Shown: positions 33,139 to 44,314 of the stretch, piece by piece | Position numbering within the stretch: the stretch's first letter is position 1 | Layout: the number at the start of each line of letters is the position of its first letter | NCBI GenBank assembly: GCA_001931905.2 | Contig: MSJI02000684.1 | Location: 1-64,000 of the forward strand | Length of the DNA: 64,000 bases | Source of the DNA: Cladosporium sp. IMV 00045 | Taxonomy: Eukaryota > Ascomycota > Dothideomycetes > Cladosporiales > Cladosporiaceae | Direction of reading: 5' to 3' | Notes under the pieces: model-generated | Database searches by the model: none | What the model saw: only the letters and a program-made list of their open reading frames with translations | Told to the model about the DNA's origin: nothing | Translations under genes and position numbers: made by a program

Positions 33139-34759
33139 CTATGCGACCATCCACCTGTTGTTTGTCAAAGTCAGCGAGCTGTGATCCAAACTTGGAGGGG
33201 GAATCAGTTAAGTCAAGAGAGGAGAGAACGTACCAAGCACCACCCAGCACGAAAACCACCACCAACGTCGTCAAAATCCCCGCACCAGCCTTATCGCCTG
33301 TGGTGATCGGATCCGTCGACCCAGCCCGTCCACCGCCACCACCACCTCCGCCTCCACCGCTCGAAGTGCTATCCGGCCCCGTGCCAGCGTTAGGATTACC
33401 CTGCGACGTACCACCCGTATCATTCGACAGCGGGCCGGGAACGAGGTGCTCCAAATTACTCTGAATAACCTCCAGCGCATTCATCTGCTGGCCCACACCG
33501 TACGTGCCGTCCCAGCCGTCTTCGTACCAGCGCGTGCCGCACGTGATGCCCCTGTCGCCGCCCGTGCACTGCTTCGCGGCCGCAATGGCAGAACCCCGCA
33601 GGCGCTTCATCACCGTCTCCGCCGTGAAGGGCGCCACTTTGGCCGCGCCGGCCATCCAGCGCGAGAGGTAGGCTTTGAAGGATTGCTGGTCGACGTTGCA
33701 GTTGCTGCGGGGTTCGCAGGCAATCTCGTACATGATGTCGGTGTCTTCGTAGAAGAAGAAGCGGGTGCCGTCCAGGAGGCCTTCGACTTGCTGGCGCCAG
33801 AAGTCGCGCTGGGTGCCGTCTTCGGTCTGTTGTTTGGAAACGGGGTTTGGTTAGCAGTCTCATTTTGCGTGGAAAGATGGGGAGTGAGGGCTGGGGGAGA
33901 TTTTCGTACTTTGTTCCACATCATGGCTGCGCCCATCAGGTACACACCCGTGTTGTAGGACCACTGGATGTGGTTCAGATCCGAGCACTCGATGGCGGCG
34001 TCAGTTCCGTCGAAGACCTGGAAAGCATCGCTGATCAAGCCGACTTCGACGCTCCAGTCGTAAGTGCGCTCGGCCCACTCGGCGTAGGTATCATTGCCCG
34101 TGTAGGCGTACAGGCGCGCGGCGATGTTGAAGAAGGAGCCCTGCGTGATCGAGTTCTTATAGTCGTAGCCGTTGTTGAAGGGGAAGATCTGCCAGCGCAG
34201 ACCGCCGTTGCACGTCGCGTTGTCCCAGCGGGCGGCCTGGCGGTTGAAGACTGCTTGCGCCAGGGCGAGCCAGCCTGGTTCGTCGTCGGGGGGATCGGGG
34301 TAGCCGGCTTCGGCGGCTGTCATGGCCGCCATGCCCCAGAAGGCCTGGTCGTCGTTACCCAGCGATTTGGTCTGGTTGGCGGGCTCGTAGTCCATGTTTG
34401 CACCTCGCTGGTGCATCAGGGCCTGGGTTGTGATCTCGTTGTATTCCGTGTTGCCCGTGTAGTACCAGTAGTCGACCAGGGCGCTGAACATGGCTCCCGC
34501 TTCCCACCAATAGTAAGGGTCTCCGAGAAGACCGGGGATGCCGTCTGTTGTGTTTCCGTAATAGTGAGATACCATCTCGAAGGCGGCTGTGCTAGCGGCG
34601 GACTTGATTGATTCTGTGGCGTCATGTTAGTTGGATTGTTCGAGGGACTTTCATAGATCAGACCAGCATACCATCGTCGGTAAGATCAAGTTCGATCGCA
34701 GTGGTAAAGCGAGCAGCGAGCAGCGCTCCGCAAGCCGTCGCTGCAGACCACAACTTCAT
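33139..34759 (-). CDS. GPI-anchored GH76 mannan endo-1,6-alpha-mannosidase family protein (Dfg5/Dcw1), copy 1
   Basis: Four exons: 34759-34672, 34613-33910, 33826-33234 and 33154-33139, 466 residues, phases consistent. A signal peptide (MKLWSAATACGALLAARFTTA) is followed by a GH76 six-hairpin domain; the paired catalytic aspartates are Asp117-Asp118 in LGNDDQAFWGMAA, and RWQIFPFNNGYDYKN and the QWSYNTGVYLMGA motif are typical. A Gly/Ser linker leads to a hydrophobic C-terminus (AGAGILTTLVVVFVLGGAW) as in GPI proteins. Dfg5/Dcw1 enzymes act at the cell surface, cutting or transferring GPI-mannan glycans to attach proteins to the wall. I choose the last 79-base intron (GTACGT...CAACAG) because splicing ends the protein right after the hydrophobic stretch (WWMVA), matching copy 2; without it the frame runs to 33107 and adds a hydrophilic tail. 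Confidence 0.92.
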
Positions 34760-35684
34760 GATTGTGGCTGGTGGTCCAGAAGTATACGTTTGTATGCGTT
34801 GTTGTAGTCCACTCCTCGAATGATGTCTATCCCAGCAAGTCCCTCACAGAACGTCTTTCTCTATTCCAGCAAACCGGGCTCGCTATGTCTGCAAATAACA
34901 ACAACAGCCAAAAGCCAAAAAGCAACCGGGAACGACTTCTCGTCACAGCCGCGGCGCCAAAGCGAGTGATGACACCGTATCGAGCGTATGAATCCTTGGC
35001 AGGAGATGAATGGGGGGGTTCCGCGGTCTAGGGAGATTGTCCAAGTCCGTGGCCTTTTTAATCTTGGTATGCGTCCGGATGTAGCGACTGGAAGTTCACG
35101 GCGGTGTCGAGCGAGCGAGGAAAAGCGAAACCGCACTCTCCGGGTTGTCGAAGAGGCGCGTCAAGGAGCGGCGGCGGAGGATTGGCGGCATTCTTGTGTT
35201 GGTCGTTGACGAGTCTGACCCAGATCTCTGCCATTGCCAAGGTATTGGCGCCGCGCCGAGAACGCGTTTACTGTAACGATGTCCTGGGGTTGATGGATAT
35301 ATGGCCCGTGCTGATGAGCTATTCTTTTCTTGGGGTGAGGCGGAGTTGAATGTGGATTTATGCCTCGGGCTTGTGGCCAGGGTCTCACACTTGTGCTGAT
35401 GATCCTCCGCAAAAAGGGAGACCGTTATGCTGTGGGAAATTCACACAACTCTTGATAAGAAGGATTGCTGTTCCCCATCCCATACCACGTGGACTTCCTC
35501 GCTTACCCATCTGAATGATGATAAGGTATTTATAAGGATTTGAAGATACTATGGCTTTGTCGTATAGCTCCAAGATACGGCCGTTTACTATCCGACAGCG
35601 GACGCTCTCGAACTGCTCCCATCAACACCCGTCTTCTCTCAGGACTTCCTTCGATCATGAGGCTTGAGCTACCACCACTTACCC
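34760..35684. other. Gap upstream of GH76 copy 1
   Basis: About 925 bases with the GH76 promoter and the 3' flank of the AIM24-family gene. Short open frames only, nothing recognised. Confidence 0.6.
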
Positions 35685-36968
35685 CTACGCTGCAGAATGC
35701 GCCGCATTGAACACCGCCATCGCCTGAGGATTCCTCGTCTGCATAAACACCGTCCCCGGTCCAGTGAACCTACACACCAGCCCTTCACTCGCCGCCAAAT
35801 TGCTGATAATGCCGCCTGACGCCACACGCTCAAGGTTGTATTTGCAATTCCACGCCACGAGGTGGCCGTTGTCGATGATATATCTTTCACCCTCGCGAAG
35901 CTAACAGGCAAAGTCAAATGTCAGTTCTCGCCAATGCTGTTGTAAGTGCATATTGGGGACAACATGTCAGAAACTCACATCTTTACGAATAATGGCACCC
36001 AAGCTCTGGATCCAAAGAATCCCCGTACCGCTGAACTTGCAAACGAACAGTCCCTCGCCAGAGAACATAGCCTTGCTGAAACTCTGCGCCTTGTAATCCT
36101 TGGTGACGCCCGTGGTGCACGCCAGAAAAGCGTCCTTGCTAGTACTCCAAGTATCTTTGCCCGTGAGGCGGATGTTGGTGATATCGCCGAAAGAAGCCGG
36201 TGCCAGCAGCAGCTCGCCCGGGCCCGTGTACGTCGACATGGACATTTCGCCGCCGGTGACGAACTTTTTCACGCTGAATTTGACGGCGCCTTTGAGAGTC
36301 ATGGTGGGTGACATGGCGATCATGGCGCCCGGTTTGGCTTCGAGCGGGCAGCCGACGGCCAGCTGGATGGTCACGATGGTGTTGCTGTCGCGGTGGCTGA
36401 TGCGGTAGCTGCCGCCGTTGAAGGTTCCCACGTCGTCGACGGTGGCGCTGGCGCCGGTGAAGTGGTTTTGTGGAGGGGCACCGCCGGGCATGGTTGAGTG
36501 TCTGCTCGTGTTGTAGGGTCGTTCAGGCTCTTTTTGCTTTTCTTGAGGGTAGGACGAGTCTGAGGGCGGGCCTGGGTAGTAGGGAAGTTTTTGTTCGGGC
36601 TGTTGTTCGAGAGGGCTGACAGCAGCATGGTTGTTGCCCACGTCGCCTCCTGAGAGTGGTGGAGAGACTGAGGGCGGAGGAGCGAATTGCGGTGGTGGCG
36701 CATAATGTTCTTGTGGTTGGTGCTGCTGGGTTTGACCAGGTGGTGGGTAGTAGCTCTGTTGAGAAGAGTCTAACGGTGGAGGCGCAAAGTGCTCTTGATC
36801 TGTAAGATGTCAATTAACTGGTCGAGTTAAAATCAGGTTGCAGCTTCTGCCTCTTGCATACCTTGAGTCGGCGGGGGAGCTAGGTTATGGAGTCAGTGTA
36901 GGCTCGTTACATGCTGTTCATACCAATGTCCTTGACGTACGTGGGAAGTATTGTTGATTTGAAGCCAT
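35685..36968 (-). CDS. AIM24-family protein with Pro/Gln-rich N-terminus
   Basis: Four exons: 36968-36941, 36879-36862 (18 bases), 36799-35979 and 35900-35685; phases agree and the product has 360 residues. The N-terminal ~110 residues are rich in Pro, Gln and Tyr ([13 protein letters not shown]), probably disordered. From about residue 130 the protein follows the AIM24/TIGR00266 beta-fold: [61 protein letters not shown], then [43 protein letters not shown] and [13 protein letters not shown]. Yeast Aim24 is a mitochondrial inner-membrane protein affecting MICOS; this protein lacks an obvious presequence, so it belongs to the wider AIM24 superfamily and its location is uncertain. It is divergent from the half-finger regulator at 38348. 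Confidence 0.85.
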
Positions 36969-38347
36969 GATGTGCCTTTGCTATCTTCGCCAAAGCTTAG
37001 ATGTAATGTAGAAGGGCAACTCCTCGATATCTACTGGCTGTCGAGCGTTCCAGTCCTGCTTGCGATACAATCAAGGGAAATGAGTAGCAAACAAGAGGGA
37101 AAGTAGTACGTGGAGAGACGAGACGAACAAGAGCATGGGAAAAATCATCTTATGATCCTAAGACCATTGCAGCTGCCTTTAGCTGGGACCGCGGCGAGCT
37201 GCATGTGCGAACAAGCGACGTCCTGCGATGCCCATTGGATGGCAGATGGGCGGCTACGGAGCTCATCAGCTGACGAGGGCGCTTATTTTGGCGTGGCAGG
37301 CAGGACGGACTTCGCTCTTCAGCCGCAGGAATGTATGAGGGAGTTGTTGGTCATATTGTAAAGAAGGAAGCCATGTCTGCTGGTAGATTGAAAGACTGCC
37401 TGTCTCAATCAGACATAATAATGCCAGCGAACATTTCACGACGATCAGTAAGTATATGGAACTCAAGACACGGCAGCATGCTGTACTACCAATGTCGGAA
37501 GCGATGGGTCGTACGATTCATAAGCAGTATAGGATGTTCAGCTGCAATTGTCTTACGACGGGCTGGTAACTGGCGAGAGGTACAAGATACATGTATGCCG
37601 TGTTGATGTTCAAGGTGGTATGAGTAATAGAGGCTGAGGCGTGGGGAGACGCACCGTGCTCACGGAAGTCGAGGCGAAGCTTCGTCTCAGGGAGGAGCAT
37701 GAAGGCATGAAACAAGACGAAGTTGGGATGACGAGGAAGGTGCGTTCTTCAGTGCGCAAGAGTCGAGACGTCTCCAACATGCACTGACCGTCCTTTTGCG
37801 GGTGTTCATGAAGTAGACACTTCATGCCTTCAATCCATATTATTTTTATATGCTCATTCACATGCACACCAAAGTTCAAAGCGATGCAACCTTGATTCAT
37901 GCGCCATCCTCACACGGTGGCAGTGGCAGTGTGTACGAAAGGCGCTAAGTCTGATTGGGACACCGGTGTCTGGCAACACCGCTGTCTGGAAGGATTCTTC
38001 GTGAGCCATACATGTAAGCAACCCGATCCCGCCATTGGGTTTTGTAGTCTTCCATCCTTTCCCTCCACTTGCCCTCGGTATACACCATACAGCAGTGTTG
38101 ACCGACCTGGCCGTCGAGCGACAGACCGTCGAAAAGGACCAATCTCGAACAGGCGGCACCTCACATACTGTCTCCAGGCTACAACGTCCCCCACCCACCA
38201 AGTCAGCCCTATCCCGACTACCATAACCAAGATATCAAGAACAAAACAAAATACAGCTTTTTCCATATCAGTTGTAAATCACCAATAACCAAAAAAAAAA
38301 AAGAAAGAAAGAAAGAAAGAAAATATTATCATCACGACATCCTCTCA
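36969..38347. promoter_or_regulatory. Divergent promoter region, AIM24-family gene and half-finger regulator
   Basis: 1.38 kb between two start codons on opposite strands; no gene seen. A purine tract (12 A followed by GAAA units) occupies 38291-38323 just before the regulator ATG. Confidence 0.5.
38291..38323 (+). repeat. Poly-A/(GAAA)n purine tract 25 bases upstream of a start codon
   Basis: Twelve A followed by five GAAA units, ending 24 bases before ATG 38348, seen directly. It is probably in the 5' leader or core promoter. Confidence 0.9.
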
Positions 38348-41003
38348 ATGGCCATGCCCACCGATATCCCGGCTTCGCAAGCCCCTTCCTACATCATCTA
38401 CCGCGATGTCCCGGCCGGCGAACTGTACGACCCGACCGCATCCCTCGCCTTCTTCCCTCCCAAGGACTCCGATGAACTGTTCGACGCATTGAGGGCGAAG
38501 TACCCTCATCTCAAATCTCACTCCGAGCGTATGCGCGATGCGACCATCGAGTTCCTCCTGGAAGAGCGCCAAGCCGAGTCTATCTCTGCCACCGTCTCCC
38601 CAACTATGCCTTCACTATACGACTCCATGGCCGACACATCTCCTTGGCAACAATCCTGGCCCTCAGCATCCATGACCACTCTGAGCAGCCCGGATATGAC
38701 CAACTTCGCCACTCCGGCATTCGACTCTCCTAAGCCCAATCTTCCCCAAATGGCACGCCAACAGTCCTCCGCCGAAACTCCAAGTGAAAGCCAGACTCCT
38801 GCCATTGACCAGATGACCAGCGTCTTCAGCCTGTCAACAAGCGAGCAGCCCAAGCAGCGAGTCAGGAGGAAGATGACCGAGGCTGAGAAGGTCGAGTACC
38901 GAAAGCGTAGGATCGTCAAGGCCTGCGACAAGTGCTCAAAACGGAAGCGCAAGGTATGTTCCCCTTCAACAAAGTATCGGGAACTCATGCTGACTGTCCT
39001 TCAGTGCATCCACAACCAGCCAGAAATGGATGGCTTGAAGAACGCCAACGACAAAGCACAGCATAAGGTTACAAAGCCTCGGTATGTCGCATTTCGAGAT
39101 CTCCGCCTAGATCTTACGATCTGGGATCTCCGCTCGAAATGAAGCATTCACTGACATGACTAGAACAAATACCACCAAAGTGCCACAACACGCCGAAGTG
39201 TCGTTCCCATCGTTCGATTTCTCGGTCGCAGATTCCAGCGAGATGTTCACTGCAGATGGTCTTGCCAGCGGCTACGAAGACTTCACACTCATGTTCGATC
39301 CGACACTCGATTTCAGCTTCGATGAGACACCAGCTTTCGACATGTCGCAATCTTTCACTCCCGTCGACGACTTCAGACAATGCACACAGCCCTTTGACAA
39401 CAACAAGGCCAAACCCACGTGGCATCAGAATCACATGCAAGACTGGGCTATGGGACCGACTGGCATGAACAGCTTCTCTGGCTACACGGAAAGCACAGAG
39501 GCTGCTGACAACTACACTGATCTGAATGCACCGTACGCCTCGCAGGCTTACGAAGCATCACAGTCTCGCCGTCGCTGTGACCTCCGAACTAGCCAATCTG
39601 CATCTCTGCAGACGCACAGCACAAGTTCTTCTGCTACGGATCTACTAGACAATCGCTTCCAGCGAACATCGTCTTCCAGCCCTGATAACTCACCGCACGG
39701 CGCCAGCATACCACATTCCCCGACGCACACCGCACACGTCCACGAAATGCAAGCCCAGCCGGGCTTTGTCCACGTGGACGAAGGCGTACTTTGGAGAGGC
39801 GAATCCACTGGGAGCGGAGGGTCTACGGAAGACTCACGCAATATCAGTCACGGCAGTGCACCACTCAGCGCGAATGCTACGAGTAGTAGTCAACCGCTAA
39901 GTGATACAGCGCTTCGTCGCGATCTTGCGACAACAACAGGTGCGAACAGATCGGCTGCAAGCGATGGCTCGCGATCAACCACTGCGCGTCACCGCCTGCG
40001 TCGTGCTGGAGTAATAGATCCCGCACTACAGAGCGAGCTGTCGTCTACCTCCGCGACCAGCTCCAGCAACGTCTCCAAGATGGGGACTGCTACTGCTCTT
40101 GAAGGAAGGCCGGCTGCCTCAAGCAGCTCACCGTCGCTACTTCGCGATGCTACCAACAGCAGGAATGTTGCCAGCGTTCCTGTCACGAGCTCGATGCTAC
40201 TGACGCGCAGCTCTCCCACTCAAGGAGAAACTACGCTAAGAGCACCGGTGCCGGTACAATCCACAAGACAACTACCGGCGGCTCTACAACTACAATGCAC
40301 CAGAGCGTCATCCGCGCTACTTGCACAGCCGTCGCCGTTTGACGACAACAGCAGTAGTGCATCTGCACGCTCGACCGAGCTCTTCCGCCTCAGACACCGT
40401 CTTGCCGCCTCACTTGGCAGTATAACATCTGCATCGCTCCACGCTACAGCTTCGAACAGCCTGGCCACGCAAGCCAATGGCGGTTCGCGTGTTGAGGATG
40501 CCACCGACAGGCTCGCTACCGCAGCACTACAAGCATCAGCTGCCGGCAAACGCTCGCTTGCCACAGATCCCGCTCGCCCAGAGGCAAGCAACAACGCCGA
40601 CTTCAACGGTGCCCGCAAGATCTTCACGGAGGTTGAAACGAACCGCAACCGTGACCACTATGGCAGATCGAGCACCGTCTTTGCAGAAAGCAAAGCTGTT
40701 CAATACCTGGATCCCAGCAGCAGCAGCAGCATGTCGACTCCAAGCAACAAGCTCGGCCAAACGCTCTGCACTGTATTCGTTGTCATGCTTCTCGGCGCTC
40801 TCCTGCTGCTAGCTTCAGCAGTACTGCACCCCACCGTCCTGACATTGGCTCTCCTCGCACCCGCGTCCGCCTCTGTCATCTCCTGCGATCGTCCAAGGCC
40901 CTCAACCATGCGATCGAAAGCGTCCAGCGCTCTCACTTCGGCGCGGAGGAAGGCACCTTCCTACCCCCTGAGACATGCGCTACTGCGGTCTGTCTTGGTC
41001 TGA
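38348..41003 (+). CDS. Regulator-like protein with half a Zn2Cys6 finger and a C-terminal hydrophobic segment
   Basis: Three exons (38348-38953, 39005-39081, 39164-41003), phases 0 and 2, 840 residues. The N-terminal part has a short ordered block (PSYIIYRDVPAGELYDPTASLAFFPP, DALRAKYPHLKSHSERMRDATIEFLLEER). At about residues 180-205 a basic region precedes CDKCSKRKRKCIHNQPEM: this is Cys-X2-Cys-X6-Cys, the first half of a Zn2Cys6 finger, but the next three cysteines are absent. The intron falls directly before the third cysteine codon, as in genuine Zn2Cys6 genes. The following 500 residues are Ser/Thr/Ala/Gln-rich and acidic in places (YEDFTLMFDPTLDFSFDE), resembling an activation domain. 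Near 760-800 a strongly hydrophobic stretch (CTVFVVMLLGALLLLASAV, then TVLTLALLAPASASVI) suggests a membrane anchor, followed by about 35 basic residues. A tethered transcription factor is inferred, not shown. Confidence 0.72.
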
Positions 41004-41307
41004 CCGGACCTACTGTTCCCCCTTTTTTCTTGGATGAAAAGGTTTTCCAGCTTTCTTATTCTGTCTGATTGACACGCACTTTTGACAGCCGTCTCTTTTT
41101 CTTTGTTGTAACACAGGTCCACAGCAACGGTTCCTCCGGCTGACTTTTATTTGACCTGACAATGAGAGAGGGGGCGAAAAAGAAGCAGATAGATTTGATG
41201 GAATAAAACACATCTTGATTTCCCGACTACTATATTTGGCTCTCATGAACTCCCACCCTCAGCGAACGTGCGAAGCGCTTCACACTTTCATTCATCTATC
41301 TAGCCTC
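41004..41307. other. 3' flank of the half-finger regulator, nothing seen
   Basis: 304 bases of T-rich then mixed sequence with no frame of interest. Confidence 0.6.
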
Positions 41308-41595
41308 CTACGAACGACATCCCAACGAAGGCCTAGTCGCCAGGTTCATCACACCTTCCCTGACATTCCTTTGAAATCCCTCCCACTCCTGCGATTGAGC
41401 CAGACCGCGATCCCAGGTTGACCAATTCATCCAAACAACATTCCACGTGAAGCCAGTCTCCCCGAATCTCACTGAATGCCTGATGAGAGACGAGGAATCA
41501 GGTAAGCTGTTTGTGCCCGCATAAACTTTCTTCGTCAACCCATCATTTCCCACCTCGCAATCGGACACCAGAACTGAAGCGCTCATGCAGCACAT
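41308..41595 (-). CDS. Possible small protein, Trp-rich C-terminus
   Basis: A 95-codon frame from ATG 41595 (another in-frame ATG is at 41583); the frame stays open upstream to 41664 without an earlier ATG, so an upstream exon is possible. The second half reads like a folded domain: SSLIRHSVRFGETGFTWNVVWMNWSTWDRG, then SQEWEGFQRNVREGVMNLA. Tryptophan density and amphipathic spacing are unlike the random frames nearby. I do not recognise the family; small alpha/beta-barrel or NTF2-like domains were considered without a decisive motif. It may equally be a chance frame in the convergent gap between the half-finger regulator and GH76 copy 2. Confidence 0.3.
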   Translation of the reverse strand: MCCMSASVLVSDCEVGNDGLTKKVYAGTNSLPDSSSLIRHSVRFGETGFTWNVVWMNWSTWDRGLAQSQEWEGFQRNVREGVMNLATRPSLGCRS

Positions 41596-41958
41596 CTTCT
41601 GTTGGCCGTTGATTGACGCGGTCGGCGTGAGTTGGGACGGCCGCACCGAGGTCCTCTGTGGCAAGTGCGTGGGCTCTTATGTGGCGGATGGATAGTTGGA
41701 ACGTCCATTGTCGACGAAGGCTTGCGCCACAGTGCTCGCTTTGCGTTACCCTTTGGTAGAGAGTCCAGAAATTGACCCCGTTTTGACAGTGAGAACGATA
41801 TTCTGCTGAAAAGCAGAAAAGCCCAAAGGCTCTCGGCTCGCGGAAACAGGAAAAAAAGAAACTTGTGAATGTATTTACATGGTGTATCCCCCGCATACCC
41901 TCAAAACGCCAGCCCATATGCCCTCACAAAGGCAAACCAAAAGTGAAAACCCAAAAAT

Positions 41959-43475
41959 CTACCCCGAAACAACCCAATACGAACCCCCCAACACAAACGC
42001 GAGCACCAGTGCCGTCAAAATCCCGGCGCCCGCCTTATCCCCCGTCGTGATCGGATTAGTCGCAACATCGTTCCCGCCTCCATTCGCCTCGTTCTCTCCC
42101 GCGTCCGTACCGGCGTTCGGATCACCTTCACTCTTTCCGCCCGTCGAGCGCGTGTACGGTGGCGCCAAGTCCTTGATCCGCAGCATATTCGCTCCTATCG
42201 CGGCGAGAGCGCTCATTTGCTGGCCCACGCCGTAGGACCCGTCCCATGTACTCTCTGTCCATTTCATGCCGCACGTGCTGCCGTCTTCGCCGCCGCTGCA
42301 TTGCTGCGCGGCGCCGACGGCGGAGGCTTTGAGGTACGGCCAAATTTGGTCGGCGAGTTCGGGGACGAGTTGCGCGGTTATGGCTAGCCAGCGGACGGTG
42401 TAGCCTTTGAAGGTGAAGCCGTTGGTGTCGCAGTTGCCTTTGGGTTCGCAGGCGACTTCGACGATGATGTCGTTGGTGATGAAGAATTCGGTGAAGGTCC
42501 GGTCCAGGAGGCCTTTGAGGGGTTCCATCCATTTGGCGTCTTCGGTCTGTTGAGTGTTTCGTTAGTTGAGTTTATGTTGTGAAGATTTCGACGTCAACTT
42601 ACGTGGTTGTACAAATAGGCGAGTCCAGCGACGTAGAAGCCATAATTGTACGACCATTGCTGGGTGTTGGCATCCTTGCACTGGACACCAATGTCGGTTC
42701 CGTCGTTGACCTGATATGTGTCTTTCTCGAAGAGTACCGAGCCACTGAACCAATCCCACTGTTTCTGCGCCCAATCCACAAAAGTGTCGTTGTCACCAAT
42801 GTACCTCGCGAGCTGCGCGGTCAAGAGGAAGAATCCACCGTTTGACGCAATGTTCTTGTAGTCGTATCCGTTGTTGAACGCAAACATCTGCCACCTGAGA
42901 CCACCATCGCAATTGTCGTCCCATCGGCTCGCTTGTCCGTTGAATACTGACTGGGCCATTGCTGCCCAGGAAGGCGCATTCTCAACAGGGGCTGGGAAGT
43001 TGTATTCGGCGGCTTGCATGGCGGCATATGCCCAGAAGATCTGATCGTCGTTGCCCTCGGTTTTACTTTGGTTGCCGGGCTTGAAGCTCTCGCCTCCTTT
43101 GGGGCCTGCTTGGTGACTTATCGCTTGAGTAATCACATCGTTGTATGTATCGTCGCCGGTGTCTGTACATCCAACACATGTTAGCGCATGAGAAGTATGA
43201 CGTGATGCGGTCTACACGATCGCATTGAGGCCAGACTAACAGAACCAGTATTCTACCATGTTCATGAACATAGCGCCAGCTTCCCACCAGTAGTAAGGAT
43301 CGGGCAAGTTTCCGGGAACGTCTCCAGTATTGTTTCCGGTATAGTACTTCATCATATTGTATGCGATGGTGCTCGTCGTGTCCTTGATAGACTGAGGGTC
43401 GTCGATTTGGACGTCGATGCCAGCGGCCTGGCTGGCCAGCAGCGCAGTGCTAGCCCATTTCAACAGCGACCTCAT
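41959..43475 (-). CDS. GPI-anchored GH76 family protein (Dfg5/Dcw1), copy 2
   Basis: Three exons: 43475-43241, 43162-42603 and 42546-41959, 460 residues, phases consistent (donors GTTAGT and GTAAGT). Signal peptide MRSLLKWASTALLASQAAG, then the GH76 domain with DPYYWWEAGAMF, the catalytic pair Asp117-Asp118 in EGNDDQIFWAYAA, RWQMFAFNNGYDYKN and QWSYNYGFYVAGL. After a polar linker the protein ends AGAGILTALVLAFVLGGSYWVVSG, a GPI-attachment-type hydrophobic tail with no extra residues. It is a paralogue of the gene at 33139-34759, on the same strand, and shares its intron immediately before TEDxxW/TEDGTQ, but not the other introns. Predicted role: cell-surface processing of GPI mannan and cross-linking of proteins into the wall. 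The ATG at 43475 is chosen because the signal peptide starts there. Confidence 0.94.
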
Positions 43476-44314
43476 ATTCAACCCAAACGGCAAGGCAAAG
43501 AGATGTAATGAACGACTGAGAGGCAATGATGGAGAGACAGGGCGCAATGAGAGAGAAAGGGAAGCTTGGATGGCGACAAGAAACACGAAGCCTTGGACTA
43601 GGGCGGCTCATGCGGTTACATTACACCGGTGTACGCGTTAACGACACGATTGTGCCTCGCAACGACCCACCCGTGTCGGCAGTGCAAGGGTTCAGGAGGC
43701 GTGGAGGGCCCATGGGTAGCGTCAGAGTGGGCGGAAGGATGCGATCGTCGACGACGGTCAGGGGATCGCGCTGGCACGGTGGCCGCAATAACGTCAGACA
43801 GAAGCATGTCCGGTGAGACTCTCTCTGTTCCATGTTGCGCGAACGTGAACACCACCTGTGACGATGACGGTGGCAACGGTGTTGTGATGATAGCGTGCGG
43901 TGTTGGCGCAGGGAGAAGCACTTCAAAGCAACGCGCGGCGAAATGCTTGTGTTGGGCTAGCGTGCACTTAGCGCCCGCCTTGCCAGCCTTGTTGGGGAAT
44001 TGGGCTGGCCCAAAATAGATCGCCCAAGACACATAATGTCATCTCGCCAGCCTCTCCATCACGTACTTCATACGGTTTCAAGACATGTAGACCTGCACAT
44101 AGCAACGAGCTATGGATGTCGTCTGCCAATGTTGACAATGCATCGTGACGTTGGCCGACCAGAGCAAGCCGCTAGAACCTGCCGTCTGTAACCAAACTTC
44201 GCCATATGATGAATATTGCAAGACTGCGGTACCTGCCATCTGCACAAATCCAGACTTCATGGCCTCATGTCTCATCAAACTGTTAAGACGGCCGAGCGAT
44301 ATGGCGCCTCACTA
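43476..44314. other. GH76 copy 2 promoter and epoxide hydrolase 3' flank
   Basis: About 840 bases; open frames on both strands are short and have no domain. A/G-rich leader sequence (AGAGAGAAAGGGAAGC) lies at about 43545-43565. Confidence 0.6.
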
